64,000 nucleotides of DNA, from contig NZ_AUAX01000027.1 in assembly GCF_000428945.1 (NCBI RefSeq), forward strand, positions 62,001 through 126,000, given 5' to 3'. A model generated the notes under the pieces. It was not told where the DNA came from. It made no database searches and saw nothing but the letters and a program-made list of their open reading frames with translations. This document shows, piece by piece, positions 24,123-31,035 of the stretch (its first letter is position 1; every line of letters starts with the position of its first letter). The position numbers were made by a program, and so were the translations under genes. The DNA comes from Hamadaea tsunoensis DSM 44101. Its GTDB lineage: Bacteria > Actinomycetota > Actinomycetes > Mycobacteriales > Micromonosporaceae.

Positions 24123-26336
24123 ATGACCGGTCGTCCCGCACGTCTGCGTACCAAGATCATTGCCGTGCTCGTGTCGCTCATCGCCCTGTGGACGTTCGCG
24201 GCGTACGTGACCATCGGGCAGGGGCTGCGCGTGGTCCTGTTCGCCACGCTGGAGAACCAGGTCGCGAAGCCCACCGAGGCGGCGCTGAACGCGCTGCAGA
24301 ACGAGCGCCGCGCGTCGGCCGCGTACATCGCCCTGGCCGGCGCCTCCGCGCCCGAGACCGCGGCCGGCGCCGCCGCGCTGGCGGCCCAGAAGGACCAGCT
24401 CGGCGCGGCCCGGCGCGACACCGACCAGAAGGCCGCCGAACTGCGGGCCGTGGTGGTGGACCGGCTCAACCGGCTGGCCGAGACGGCCGAGGGCCAGGCC
24501 CGCCTGGGCGACCTGCTGCGCGGCTTCGAGAGCCTGCCGGCCGAGCGCTTCGCCGTGGACGCCGGCCGGGTCGGGCGCGCCGAGGCCACCGGATACTTCA
24601 CGGACCTGCTGCGGATCGGCTGGTCGGTCTACGACACCTTCACGCTCTGGGACGACAACGACGTCATCTTCCAGACCTCGACGATCCAGCTGATCACCCA
24701 GAGCCAGGAGATGATCTCGCAGGAGGACGCCCTCCTCGCGGCCGTGCTCGGCAGCCGGCGGCTGACCGCCGCCGATCGCGCGGAGTTCACCCGGCTGGTG
24801 GGCGCCCAGCGTAACCTGGCCGGCACGGCCTCCGACCGGATGAACGCCGAGCAGCGCGCCCGGTACGCCGCCGTCCTCACCGGACAGTCCATGACGGACC
24901 TGGTGACGATCGAGGAACTCGTGATGCGGGCGGAGCCCGGACCGGCCCCGCAGGTGACCGCCGACGCGTGGCGCGACACGACCCGGCGGGCGATCGAGGC
25001 GCACCGGCAGCTCGCGTACGGGCTGGGCGACCTGCTCGTCGGGCAGCTCGCGCCGAAGGCGATCTGGGTCCTGGTACGCCTCGCGCTCGCCGCCGGCCTC
25101 GGCCTGGTGGCGGTGATCTTCTCGATCCGGTTCACCATCCGGGCGCTGCGCTCGCTGCAGGACCAGCTGTCGGCGCTGCGGGTGGCCGCCCTCGACCTCG
25201 CCCACGAGCGGCTGCCGAAGGTGGTGGACCGGCTGCGGCTGGGCGAGCAGGTCGACGTGGACAGCGCCGCGCCCCGCATCGCGTTCGGGGCCGACGACAT
25301 CGGCGAGGTGGCCGCCGCGTTCGACGCTGTACGCCAGACCGCCATCCAGGCCACCGTCGACCAGGCCGAACTGCGCCGGGGCGTCCGGGACATCTTCCTC
25401 AACCTGGCCCACCGGATCCAGGGACTCGTCCACCGGCAGCTGAAGATCATCGACGCGATGGAGCGGCGGGCCGCCACCGACGAGGAGCTGGCCGACCTCT
25501 ACCGGATCGACCACCTGGCGACCCGGATGCGGCGCAACGCCGAGAACCTGATCGTGCTGTCGGGCGCGTCGGCCGGCCGCGGATGGCGTACGGCCGTGCC
25601 GATGGTGGACGTCATCCGGGCCGCGCTGGCCGAGGTCGAGGACTATCCCCGCATCCAGCTGCACGCGATCGAACCGGCCGCGCTGAGCGGCCGGGCGGTC
25701 GGCGACCTCACCCACCTGATCGCCGAACTGCTGGAGAACGCGGTCAGCTTCTCCCCGCCGCGTACGCCGGTCGTGGTCATCGGCACTCCCCTGCGCACCG
25801 GCTACCTCGTGCAGATCGAGGACCGGGGCCTGGGGATGACCGACGAGGCGCTGGCCGACGCCAACCGGCAGATCGCCGACCCGCCGGAGCTCAACCTGTC
25901 GAGCACCACCCGGCTCGGGTTCTACGTCGTCGGCCGGCTCGCCCGGCGGCACGACGTGAGGGTCCGGCTGCAGGGCTCGGCGTACCAGGGGGTCACGGCG
26001 AGCGTGCTGGTGCCGCTCGAGCTGCTGACGGCACCGGCCGACCCCGACGAGCCGACGCTGCCCGAGCTGCCGGCCAGCCCCTGGCCGGCCGAGGCCGAAC
26101 CGGTCGCGATCGGGTCCGGCCCGATCGCCGCCGAGCCGGCCGCGTACACGCCGGGCGGCCTGCCCATGCGCGTACGCCGGAACGTGCCCGCACCGCGGTT
26201 GTCCGCCGAACCGGAACCCGAGGACGCGCGTACGCCCGACGATGTGGCGCGGCTGCTGTCCGCGTACCTGTCCGCCGCACATTCCGGCCGCGCTCACGCC
26301 GAGCAGGCCGGCCCGAGTACCGAGGGACCAGCATGA
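24123..26336 (+). CDS. Conservon sensor histidine kinase (CvnA-like, nitrate-sensor type)
   Basis: A 737-residue membrane kinase, first gene of a four-gene conservon. TM helices lie at about 10-32 and 313-337, enclosing a roughly 280-residue all-helical extracellular domain like the NIT sensor domain. A HAMP-like segment follows, then a helix with LNLAHRIQGLVHRQL near residue 430 in place of a textbook H-box, and an ATPase domain (ELLENAVSF near 535, EDRGLGM, TTRLGFYVVGRLA). The 90-residue C-tail is Pro/Ala/Glu-rich. In conservons this kinase-like protein acts with roadblock, DUF742 and GTPase partners rather than with a response regulator. Confidence 0.88.
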   Translation: MTGRPARLRTKIIAVLVSLIALWTFAAYVTIGQGLRVVLFATLENQVAKPTEAALNALQNERRASAAYIALAGASAPETAAGAAALAAQKDQLGAARRDTDQKAAELRAVVVDRLNRLAETAEGQARLGDLLRGFESLPAERFAVDAGRVGRAEATGYFTDLLRIGWSVYDTFTLWDDNDVIFQTSTIQLITQSQEMISQEDALLAAVLGSRRLTAADRAEFTRLVGAQRNLAGTASDRMNAEQRARYAAVLTGQSMTDLVTIEELVMRAEPGPAPQVTADAWRDTTRRAIEAHRQLAYGLGDLLVGQLAPKAIWVLVRLALAAGLGLVAVIFSIRFTIRALRSLQDQLSALRVAALDLAHERLPKVVDRLRLGEQVDVDSAAPRIAFGADDIGEVAAAFDAVRQTAIQATVDQAELRRGVRDIFLNLAHRIQGLVHRQLKIIDAMERRAATDEELADLYRIDHLATRMRRNAENLIVLSGASAGRGWRTAVPMVDVIRAALAEVEDYPRIQLHAIEPAALSGRAVGDLTHLIAELLENAVSFSPPRTPVVVIGTPLRTGYLVQIEDRGLGMTDEALADANRQIADPPELNLSSTTRLGFYVVGRLARRHDVRVRLQGSAYQGVTASVLVPLELLTAPADPDEPTLPELPASPWPAEAEPVAIGSGPIAAEPAAYTPGGLPMRVRRNVPAPRLSAEPEPEDARTPDDVARLLSAYLSAAHSGRAHAEQAGPSTEGPA

Positions 26337-26740
26337 CCGAGAACAGCATGGCCGTCATCGACCTCGCCTGGCTCATGGACGACCTGGTACGCCGGGTCGC
26401 CGATGCCCGCCACGCCATCGTCCTGTCCGCCGACGGGCTGCTGCTCGCCTCGTCCGACGGGCTGGACCGGGACGAGGCCGAGCACCTGGCGGCCGCGGCG
26501 GCGGGCATGAACAGCCTCGCCCGGGGCGCCGGACGGCACTTCGCCGGCAGCACCGTACGCCGGACCATGATCGAGTTCGGCAGCGGCTTCCTGTTCATCA
26601 CGGCGGCCGGCAACGGTGCCTGCCTCGCCGTGGTGTGCTCCAGCGCGATCGACATCGGCGTGGCCGCGTACGAGATCGAGATGCTCGTGGTCCGGGTCGG
26701 CCAGTACCTCACCACCCCGGCCCGGCTGTCGCACGCCTGA
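26333..26740 (+). CDS. Roadblock/LC7-domain protein (CvnB-like)
   Basis: A 135-residue roadblock/LC7 protein (LMDDLVRRVADARHAIVLSADGLLLASSDGL, then MIEFGSGFLFITAAGNGACLAVVCS). Roadblock dimers regulate small GTPases, here presumably the CvnD-like gene two positions downstream. The ATG overlaps the kinase stop by 4 bp, showing translational coupling. Confidence 0.92.
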   Translation: MTENSMAVIDLAWLMDDLVRRVADARHAIVLSADGLLLASSDGLDRDEAEHLAAAAAGMNSLARGAGRHFAGSTVRRTMIEFGSGFLFITAAGNGACLAVVCSSAIDIGVAAYEIEMLVVRVGQYLTTPARLSHA

Positions 26741-26750
26741 CGGGGAAGAC

Positions 26751-27137
26751 ATGACTGACCTGGGGCGCGACGCCTGGCTGGACGGTGAGGCCGGGCCCGT
26801 CGTGCGACCGTACGCGATGATCTCCGGCCGGACCCGGCCCACCCACGCCGAGCTGGACCTGATCTCGATCGTGATCGCGACCGGTTCCGGTACGCGCGCC
26901 GCCGAGCGGGCCGGCCCGGAGCTCAACCCCGAAGCGGTACGCATCCTGCGGTTCTGCCACGACCCGATGTCGGTCGCCGAGATCTCGGCGCATCTGGACC
27001 TGCCGGCCGGCACGGTCAAGGTGCTGCTGTCCGACCTGATCGATCAGAATTTCATCGCCAGCCGGTCGCCGGCCCTCGACGCCCGCCCGGCCCACCAGAT
27101 ACTCGAGGCGGTCATGCATGGGCTCCAAGCGCTCTGA
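26751..27137 (+). CDS. DUF742 protein (CvnC-like)
   Basis: A 128-residue DUF742 protein: an N-terminal VVRPYAMISGRTRPTHAELDLISIV segment and a C-terminal winged-helix-like part (PMSVAEISAHLDLPAGTVKVLLSDLIDQ). DUF742 proteins always accompany conservon GTPases; the molecular role is unclear, although the winged-helix pattern could bind DNA or protein. The start lies 10 bp after the roadblock stop, and its end overlaps the GTPase gene by 20 bp. Confidence 0.92.
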   Translation: MTDLGRDAWLDGEAGPVVRPYAMISGRTRPTHAELDLISIVIATGSGTRAAERAGPELNPEAVRILRFCHDPMSVAEISAHLDLPAGTVKVLLSDLIDQNFIASRSPALDARPAHQILEAVMHGLQAL

Positions 27138-27705
27138 CCCCGTCCTGCCGACGGCAGTCAAGATCCTCATCGCCGGGCACTTCGGGGTCGGCAAGACGAC
27201 CCTGGTCGGCGCGGTCAGCGAGATCGGGCCGCTGCGTACCGAGGAGATCCTGACCGACGCCGGGGTCGGCGTCGACGATCTGTCCGGTGTGGAGTCGAAG
27301 ACCACCACCACGGTCGCGATGGACTTCGGCCGCATCACGATCCGCGAGGATCTCGTCCTCTACCTGTTCGGCACGCCCGGCCAGGAACGGTTCTCGTTCC
27401 TCTGGGACGAGCTGGCCGTCGGGGCGCTCGGCGCGGTGGTCATGGCCGACACGCGCCGGCTCGGCGACTCGTTCACCGTCATCGACTACTTCGAGGCCCG
27501 GCGTACGCCCTTCGTCGTGGCCGTCAACTGCTTCCACGACGGCAAGATCTACGAACCCGAGGAGGTACGCCTCGCGCTCGGCCTCGACGCGGGGATACCG
27601 GTCCTGCTGTGCGACGCGCGCCGGCGGGAGTCGAGCAAGGCGGTGCTCATCACCTTGGTCCGGCACGTGCTGCTGCAGAGTCAGCCGACCGGGCGGCCGG
27701 CCTGA
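27118..27705 (+). CDS. Conservon small GTPase (CvnD-like)
   Basis: A 195-residue Ras/MglA-like GTPase. G1 is G20-HFGVGKT27; the switch region has KTTTTVAMDFG; G3 is G85-TPGQER91. The G4 position reads VNCFHD rather than NKxD, as is common in conservon GTPases. It overlaps the DUF742 gene by 20 bp. It is the output switch of the conservon, which in Streptomyces influences development and secondary metabolism. Its 3' end overlaps the convergent amidohydrolase gene by 25 bp. Confidence 0.92.
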   Translation: MGSKRSDPVLPTAVKILIAGHFGVGKTTLVGAVSEIGPLRTEEILTDAGVGVDDLSGVESKTTTTVAMDFGRITIREDLVLYLFGTPGQERFSFLWDELAVGALGAVVMADTRRLGDSFTVIDYFEARRTPFVVAVNCFHDGKIYEPEEVRLALGLDAGIPVLLCDARRRESSKAVLITLVRHVLLQSQPTGRPA

Positions 27706-28826
27706 TACACCGCCACGACCTCGCGCAGCGCCCGGATGTCCGCACCCGGGTCGCCCGCCACCACCAGCAGATCGGCGTCGTAGCCCGGCGCGATCCGCCC
27801 CTTGCGGTCGCCGATCCGGCAGGCGTCCGCGGGCAGCGACGTGATCGCCCGCAGCACCTCCAGCTCCGGGAAACCGTTGAGCTCCACCATCATCTGCGCG
27901 CTGTACGGCAGCAGGTCGTGCGGCTTGTTGGCGTTGATCCCCGCGTCGCTGCTGCACACGATCGGCACCCCGGCCGCCCGCAGCCGCCGGAACACCTCCA
28001 CCACCTGCGGATACAGCTCGGCCGCGCGCGGACCCGGCTCGCTGACCACCCCGAGCGTCCCCGACACCACCATGCCGGCGTCCAGCAGCGCCGCGATCAC
28101 GTCGTCGTCGGACTCCGCGCCGCCGTCGGCCGTCATGAACGTGCAGTGCTCGACCATGTCGAACCCCGCCGCCGCCAGCCGCCGGATCCCCTCCGTCCCG
28201 TGCGCGTGACCGGTGATCGGCAACCCCGCGGCCCGCGCCTCCTCGACCGCCGCCCGCAACTCGGGCAGTCCGTACGACGGGTTCGCGCCGTGCGTACCGG
28301 CGGTCAGCTCGCCGCCCGTGGCCATCACCTTGATCACGTCGACGCCCCGCTCCGCGTGCGCCCGCACGGCCGCGCGTACCCCCTCGACGCCGTCGGCCTC
28401 ACCGCCCAGATACCAGCAGTGCCCCCGGGTCACCGTGATCGGCGGTCCGGCCGCGAGGATCTCAGGCCCGTCCGGGAGTACGCCTTTCAGCCGCACGGCC
28501 AGGTACGACCGGTCGCCGAGGTCCCGCACGACGGTGATGCCGGCCCGCAGCGCGCGCCGCGCCGCCGCCTTCATGCTCTCGAGGAGTTCGTCGTCGTCCA
28601 CCTGGGACAGCCGGCCGACCGGATCGTCGCTCGCGTCGAAGGCCAGATGGACGTGCGCGTCGATCAGGCCGGGCAGGATCGTCACGTCGCCCAGGTCGAC
28701 CGCGTCCCCGGGGGCCGGCGTCGTGCCCGTTTCGGTGATCGTCCCGCCGTCGAACCTGACCCACGCGTCCGGGCCGGACGACATCGACAGACCGTCGAAG
28801 AGGCGCGTACCACGGAGAACGGGCAT
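27681..28826 (-). CDS. Amidohydrolase-superfamily enzyme (imidazolonepropionase/prolidase-like)
   Basis: A 381-residue amidohydrolase. Metal ligands are H58 and H60 (DAHVHL), K166 (VIKVMATGG, probably carboxylated), H207/H209 (GHAHG), H227 and D294 (SSDAG). The GLIDAHVHL and GRIAPGYDADLLVV ends are typical of the dipeptidase-like branch. It is cytoplasmic and the substrate is unknown; dipeptide or cyclic amide hydrolysis is plausible. The ATG at 28826 is 6 nt after TACGCT and so probably leaderless. It is divergent from the flavin oxidase gene, with only 34 bp between the starts. Confidence 0.85.
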   Translation of the reverse strand: MPVLRGTRLFDGLSMSSGPDAWVRFDGGTITETGTTPAPGDAVDLGDVTILPGLIDAHVHLAFDASDDPVGRLSQVDDDELLESMKAAARRALRAGITVVRDLGDRSYLAVRLKGVLPDGPEILAAGPPITVTRGHCWYLGGEADGVEGVRAAVRAHAERGVDVIKVMATGGELTAGTHGANPSYGLPELRAAVEEARAAGLPITGHAHGTEGIRRLAAAGFDMVEHCTFMTADGGAESDDDVIAALLDAGMVVSGTLGVVSEPGPRAAELYPQVVEVFRRLRAAGVPIVCSSDAGINANKPHDLLPYSAQMMVELNGFPELEVLRAITSLPADACRIGDRKGRIAPGYDADLLVVAGDPGADIRALREVVAVYQAGRPVG

Positions 28827-28832
28827 GAATTC

Positions 28833-28838
28833 AGCGTA
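28833..28838 (-). promoter_or_regulatory. -10 box of a leaderless promoter for the amidohydrolase gene
   Basis: TACGCT on the minus strand, 6 nt before the ATG at 28826. Confidence 0.5.
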
Positions 28839-28848
28839 GTGGCTGGAG

Positions 28849-28854
28849 TACCGT
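28849..28854 (+). promoter_or_regulatory. -10 box of a leaderless promoter for the flavin oxidase gene
   Basis: TACCGT, 6 nt before the ATG at 28861. It lies back to back with the amidohydrolase -10 box, so the two promoters overlap in 34 bp and may exclude each other. Confidence 0.5.
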
Positions 28855-28860
28855 GAGCCC

Positions 28861-29499
28861 ATGACGCAGATCGCGGAGACAGCAGAGATCACCGATCCCG
28901 CCGACTTGCGTGCGCTTCTCGGGCCGGTGATGCCCCGAGCCGCCGCCAAGGAACGACCCGCCCTCCACGAGCGCGACCGCGAGTGGATCGGTGCCAGCCC
29001 CTTCATCGTGATCGCCACCTCGGACGCGGACGGCAACTGCGACGCCTCACCCAAGGGCGATCCGGCCGGGTTCACGTACGTCATCGACGAGCACACGATC
29101 GCCATCCCCGAGCGCCCCGGCAACCGCCGCGCGGACGGCTACTTCAACGTGCTGTCGAACCCGCACGTCGGCGTACTCTTCTTCGTGCCCGGCCGCAACG
29201 AGACGCTGCGCGTCAACGGCCGCGGCCGCCTCGTCCGGGACGCGCCCTACTTCGACGCGATGGTCGTCAAGGGACACCGGCCGATCCTCGCGCTCGAGGT
29301 CGCCATCGAGACCATCTTCTTCCACTGCGGCAAGGCGTTCCTGCGCTCGCAGATGTGGCAGCCGGAATCGTGGCACCCCGACGCGCTGCCGTCGCACGCC
29401 TGCATCACGAACGACGTGCAGCCGACCGGCATGAGCCTCGCCGAGCTGGAGACCTACTACAGCGCCGAGGTCTACAACAAGAAGCTCTACGCCGCCTAA
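28861..29499 (+). CDS. PNPOx-fold FMN-dependent oxidoreductase (MSMEG_1061-like)
   Basis: A 212-residue split-barrel flavoprotein of the pyridoxamine-phosphate-oxidase-like superfamily. The signature is FIVIATSDADGNCDASPKGD, then IPERPGNRRADGYFNVLSNPHVGVLFFVPG and ETLRVNGRGRLV, which build the FMN site. The length and sequence match the MSMEG_1061 group rather than true pyridoxine oxidases. Physiological substrate is unknown. Expression is probably leaderless from TACCGT. It is followed by a 74-bp palindromic element. Confidence 0.85.
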   Translation: MTQIAETAEITDPADLRALLGPVMPRAAAKERPALHERDREWIGASPFIVIATSDADGNCDASPKGDPAGFTYVIDEHTIAIPERPGNRRADGYFNVLSNPHVGVLFFVPGRNETLRVNGRGRLVRDAPYFDAMVVKGHRPILALEVAIETIFFHCGKAFLRSQMWQPESWHPDALPSHACITNDVQPTGMSLAELETYYSAEVYNKKLYAA

Positions 29500-29541
29500 C
29501 CCTTCCCCCGCCCTCCGCTCCCCTCCCCTCCCCACTCTTTC

Positions 29542-29615
29542 CGACGATCTTGCACGAATGTTCGGGCCTATCCGGCGAACCGGACGAAATTCGAGACATT
29601 CGCGCAAGATCGTCG
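29542..29615. repeat. Palindromic intergenic element, 74-76 bp family, copy 3
   Basis: 19-bp arms with one mismatch (left arm TTGCACGAATG, right arm CATTCGCGCAA) around a loop with CCGGACGAAATTCG, as in copy 2. It lies between convergent genes and could also act as a terminator hairpin. Confidence 0.8.
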
Positions 29616-29669
29616 CAGAGCTTCGGGGCGGCGAGGACGGTGGGGGCGGCGGGAAGACGGTGGGGTGCG

Positions 29670-30284
29670 TCAGCGGGTGCGGGCGCGGTCGATCGCGTGG
29701 CGGGCGACGCGATCCGTGTCGGTACCGAGCGGCGACGGCAACCCGTCCAGCGTGAACCAGCCCAGCGCGTGGGATTCCTCGCTGACGGACTCGGCCGCAC
29801 CGGGCGGCGCGTACACGGCGAAGATGACGTCGTGGTGCAGGCAGGCGCGGCCGGCGCAGGTGACCTGGTGGATGTCGAGGTCGACCGGGTCGGGGTCGAT
29901 GGTGAGCCCGGCGATGCCGCTCTCCTCCGTCGCCTCGCGCAGCGCGGCCGCCGCGAGCGTGGCGTCGCCGGGTTCGCAGTGACCGCCCACCTGGACCCAC
30001 ACGTTGAACTTGCCGTGCAGGCACAGCAGTACGCGACGCCGGTCCGGCGCGACGATCACGGCGCTCGCGGTGACGTGACCGCCGTCGTGCGCGCGCCACA
30101 TCACGTCCGGGCCCGCGGCCAGGAGTTTCAGCGTCGCGCGCCAGTCGTCGGCGGCCTGCGCCGGGGGCTGCCAATCGCGCAGCAGCGCCACAGCGTCGTC
30201 ATGAAGGCTCACGTCGTCATGAAGGCTCACGTCGTCATGAAGGCTCACGTCGTCGTGAAGACTCACACCGTCACTGCGGCTCAC
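29670..30284 (-). CDS. NUDIX hydrolase with a repetitive N-terminus
   Basis: A 204-residue protein. The NUDIX fold spans about 65-190: GGHVTASAVIVAPDRRRVLLCLHGKFNVWVQVGGHCEPGD followed by the box ALREATEESGI, where the Glu residues bind metal. Substrate is a nucleoside diphosphate derivative, otherwise undetermined. The first 30 residues contain VSLHDD four times, encoded by four tandem 18-bp units. Each unit begins with GTG, so any of them could serve as a start. The GTG at 30284 is chosen because GGGGG lies about 5 nt upstream; it overlaps the end of rluB by 14 bp. Confidence 0.83.
   Translation of the reverse strand: MSRSDGVSLHDDVSLHDDVSLHDDVSLHDDAVALLRDWQPPAQAADDWRATLKLLAAGPDVMWRAHDGGHVTASAVIVAPDRRRVLLCLHGKFNVWVQVGGHCEPGDATLAAAALREATEESGIAGLTIDPDPVDLDIHQVTCAGRACLHHDVIFAVYAPPGAAESVSEESHALGWFTLDGLPSPLGTDTDRVARHAIDRARTR
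30195..30266 (-). repeat. Tandem repeat, four 18-bp units (VSLHDD)4
   Basis: Unit GTGAGCCTTCATGACGAC on the minus strand, the three later copies identical and the first diverged. The repeats are in frame with the NUDIX gene, and each carries a potential GTG start. Confidence 0.9.
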
Positions 30285-31035
30285 GCGGCCCCCGATCCGT
30301 GATCTTGAACAGGGCGGCGATCTCGCCCGCGTTCAGTCGGCGGTGCCGGCCGGTACGCAGATCGCCGAGCTTGATCGGGCCGATCGCGGTGCGGATCAGG
30401 CGCGAGACGGGGAAGCCGACTTCCTCGAACATCCGCCGGACGATGTGCTTGCGCCCCTCGTGCAGGACGACCTCGACCAGCGCCGTGTTGCCGATCGCGT
30501 CCACCAGCCGGAACGAGTCCAGCCGCGCCGGTCCGTCCTCCAGGTCGATCCCCGCGCGCAGGGTCCGGCCGACCGTACGCGGCAACGGCCCGGCGACCTC
30601 CGCGAGATACGTCTTCGGGACCTCGTACGAGGGGTGCATCAGTTTGTGCGCCAGGGATCCGTCGTTCATGAGCAGGATCAGGCCCTCGGAGTCCTGGTCC
30701 AGCCGGCCGACGTGATAGACGCGTACGCCGAGGTTGCCGACGTAGTCGGCCAGGGCCTCCCGGTCTCGCTCGTCGGACATCGTCGAGACCACGCCGCGGG
30801 GCTTGTTCATCGCGAGGTAGACGAGGCGGTTGTTGACCACCACCCGCTGACCGTCCACATAGATCTCGGCGGTCTCGGCGTCGACCTTGTCCCCGAGGCG
30901 GGCGACCTTGCCGTCGACGCGTACGCGGCGGGCGTCGATCAGCTCCTCGCACTTGCGGCGGGATCCGACACCCGCCGCCGCCAACACCTTCTGCAGGCGT
31001 TCCTCGGGGCCGGTCTCGGTCTCAGCGCTCGGCAT
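30271..31035 (-). CDS. rluB: 23S rRNA pseudouridine synthase RluB-type
   Basis: A 254-residue protein: an S4 RNA-binding domain (about 9-55, RLQKVLAAAGVGSRRKCEELI) followed by the RsuA/RluB catalytic domain with the nucleophile D113 in VGRLDQDSEGLILLMNDG. It isomerises a uridine in the peptidyl-transferase region of 23S rRNA. The ATG at 31035 overlaps the scpB end by 14 bp; this scpA-scpB-rluB order is conserved in actinobacteria. The exact target nucleotide is inferred from the family. Confidence 0.92.
   Translation of the reverse strand: MPSAETETGPEERLQKVLAAAGVGSRRKCEELIDARRVRVDGKVARLGDKVDAETAEIYVDGQRVVVNNRLVYLAMNKPRGVVSTMSDERDREALADYVGNLGVRVYHVGRLDQDSEGLILLMNDGSLAHKLMHPSYEVPKTYLAEVAGPLPRTVGRTLRAGIDLEDGPARLDSFRLVDAIGNTALVEVVLHEGRKHIVRRMFEEVGFPVSRLIRTAIGPIKLGDLRTGRHRRLNAGEIAALFKITDRGPREPQ

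Noticed and set aside
29542-29615. Treating the 74-bp hairpin only as a terminator of the flavin oxidase gene
   Set aside because: The same element occurs at two other sites not placed as terminators of convergent genes, so it is described as a repeat; terminator activity may still be a side effect.
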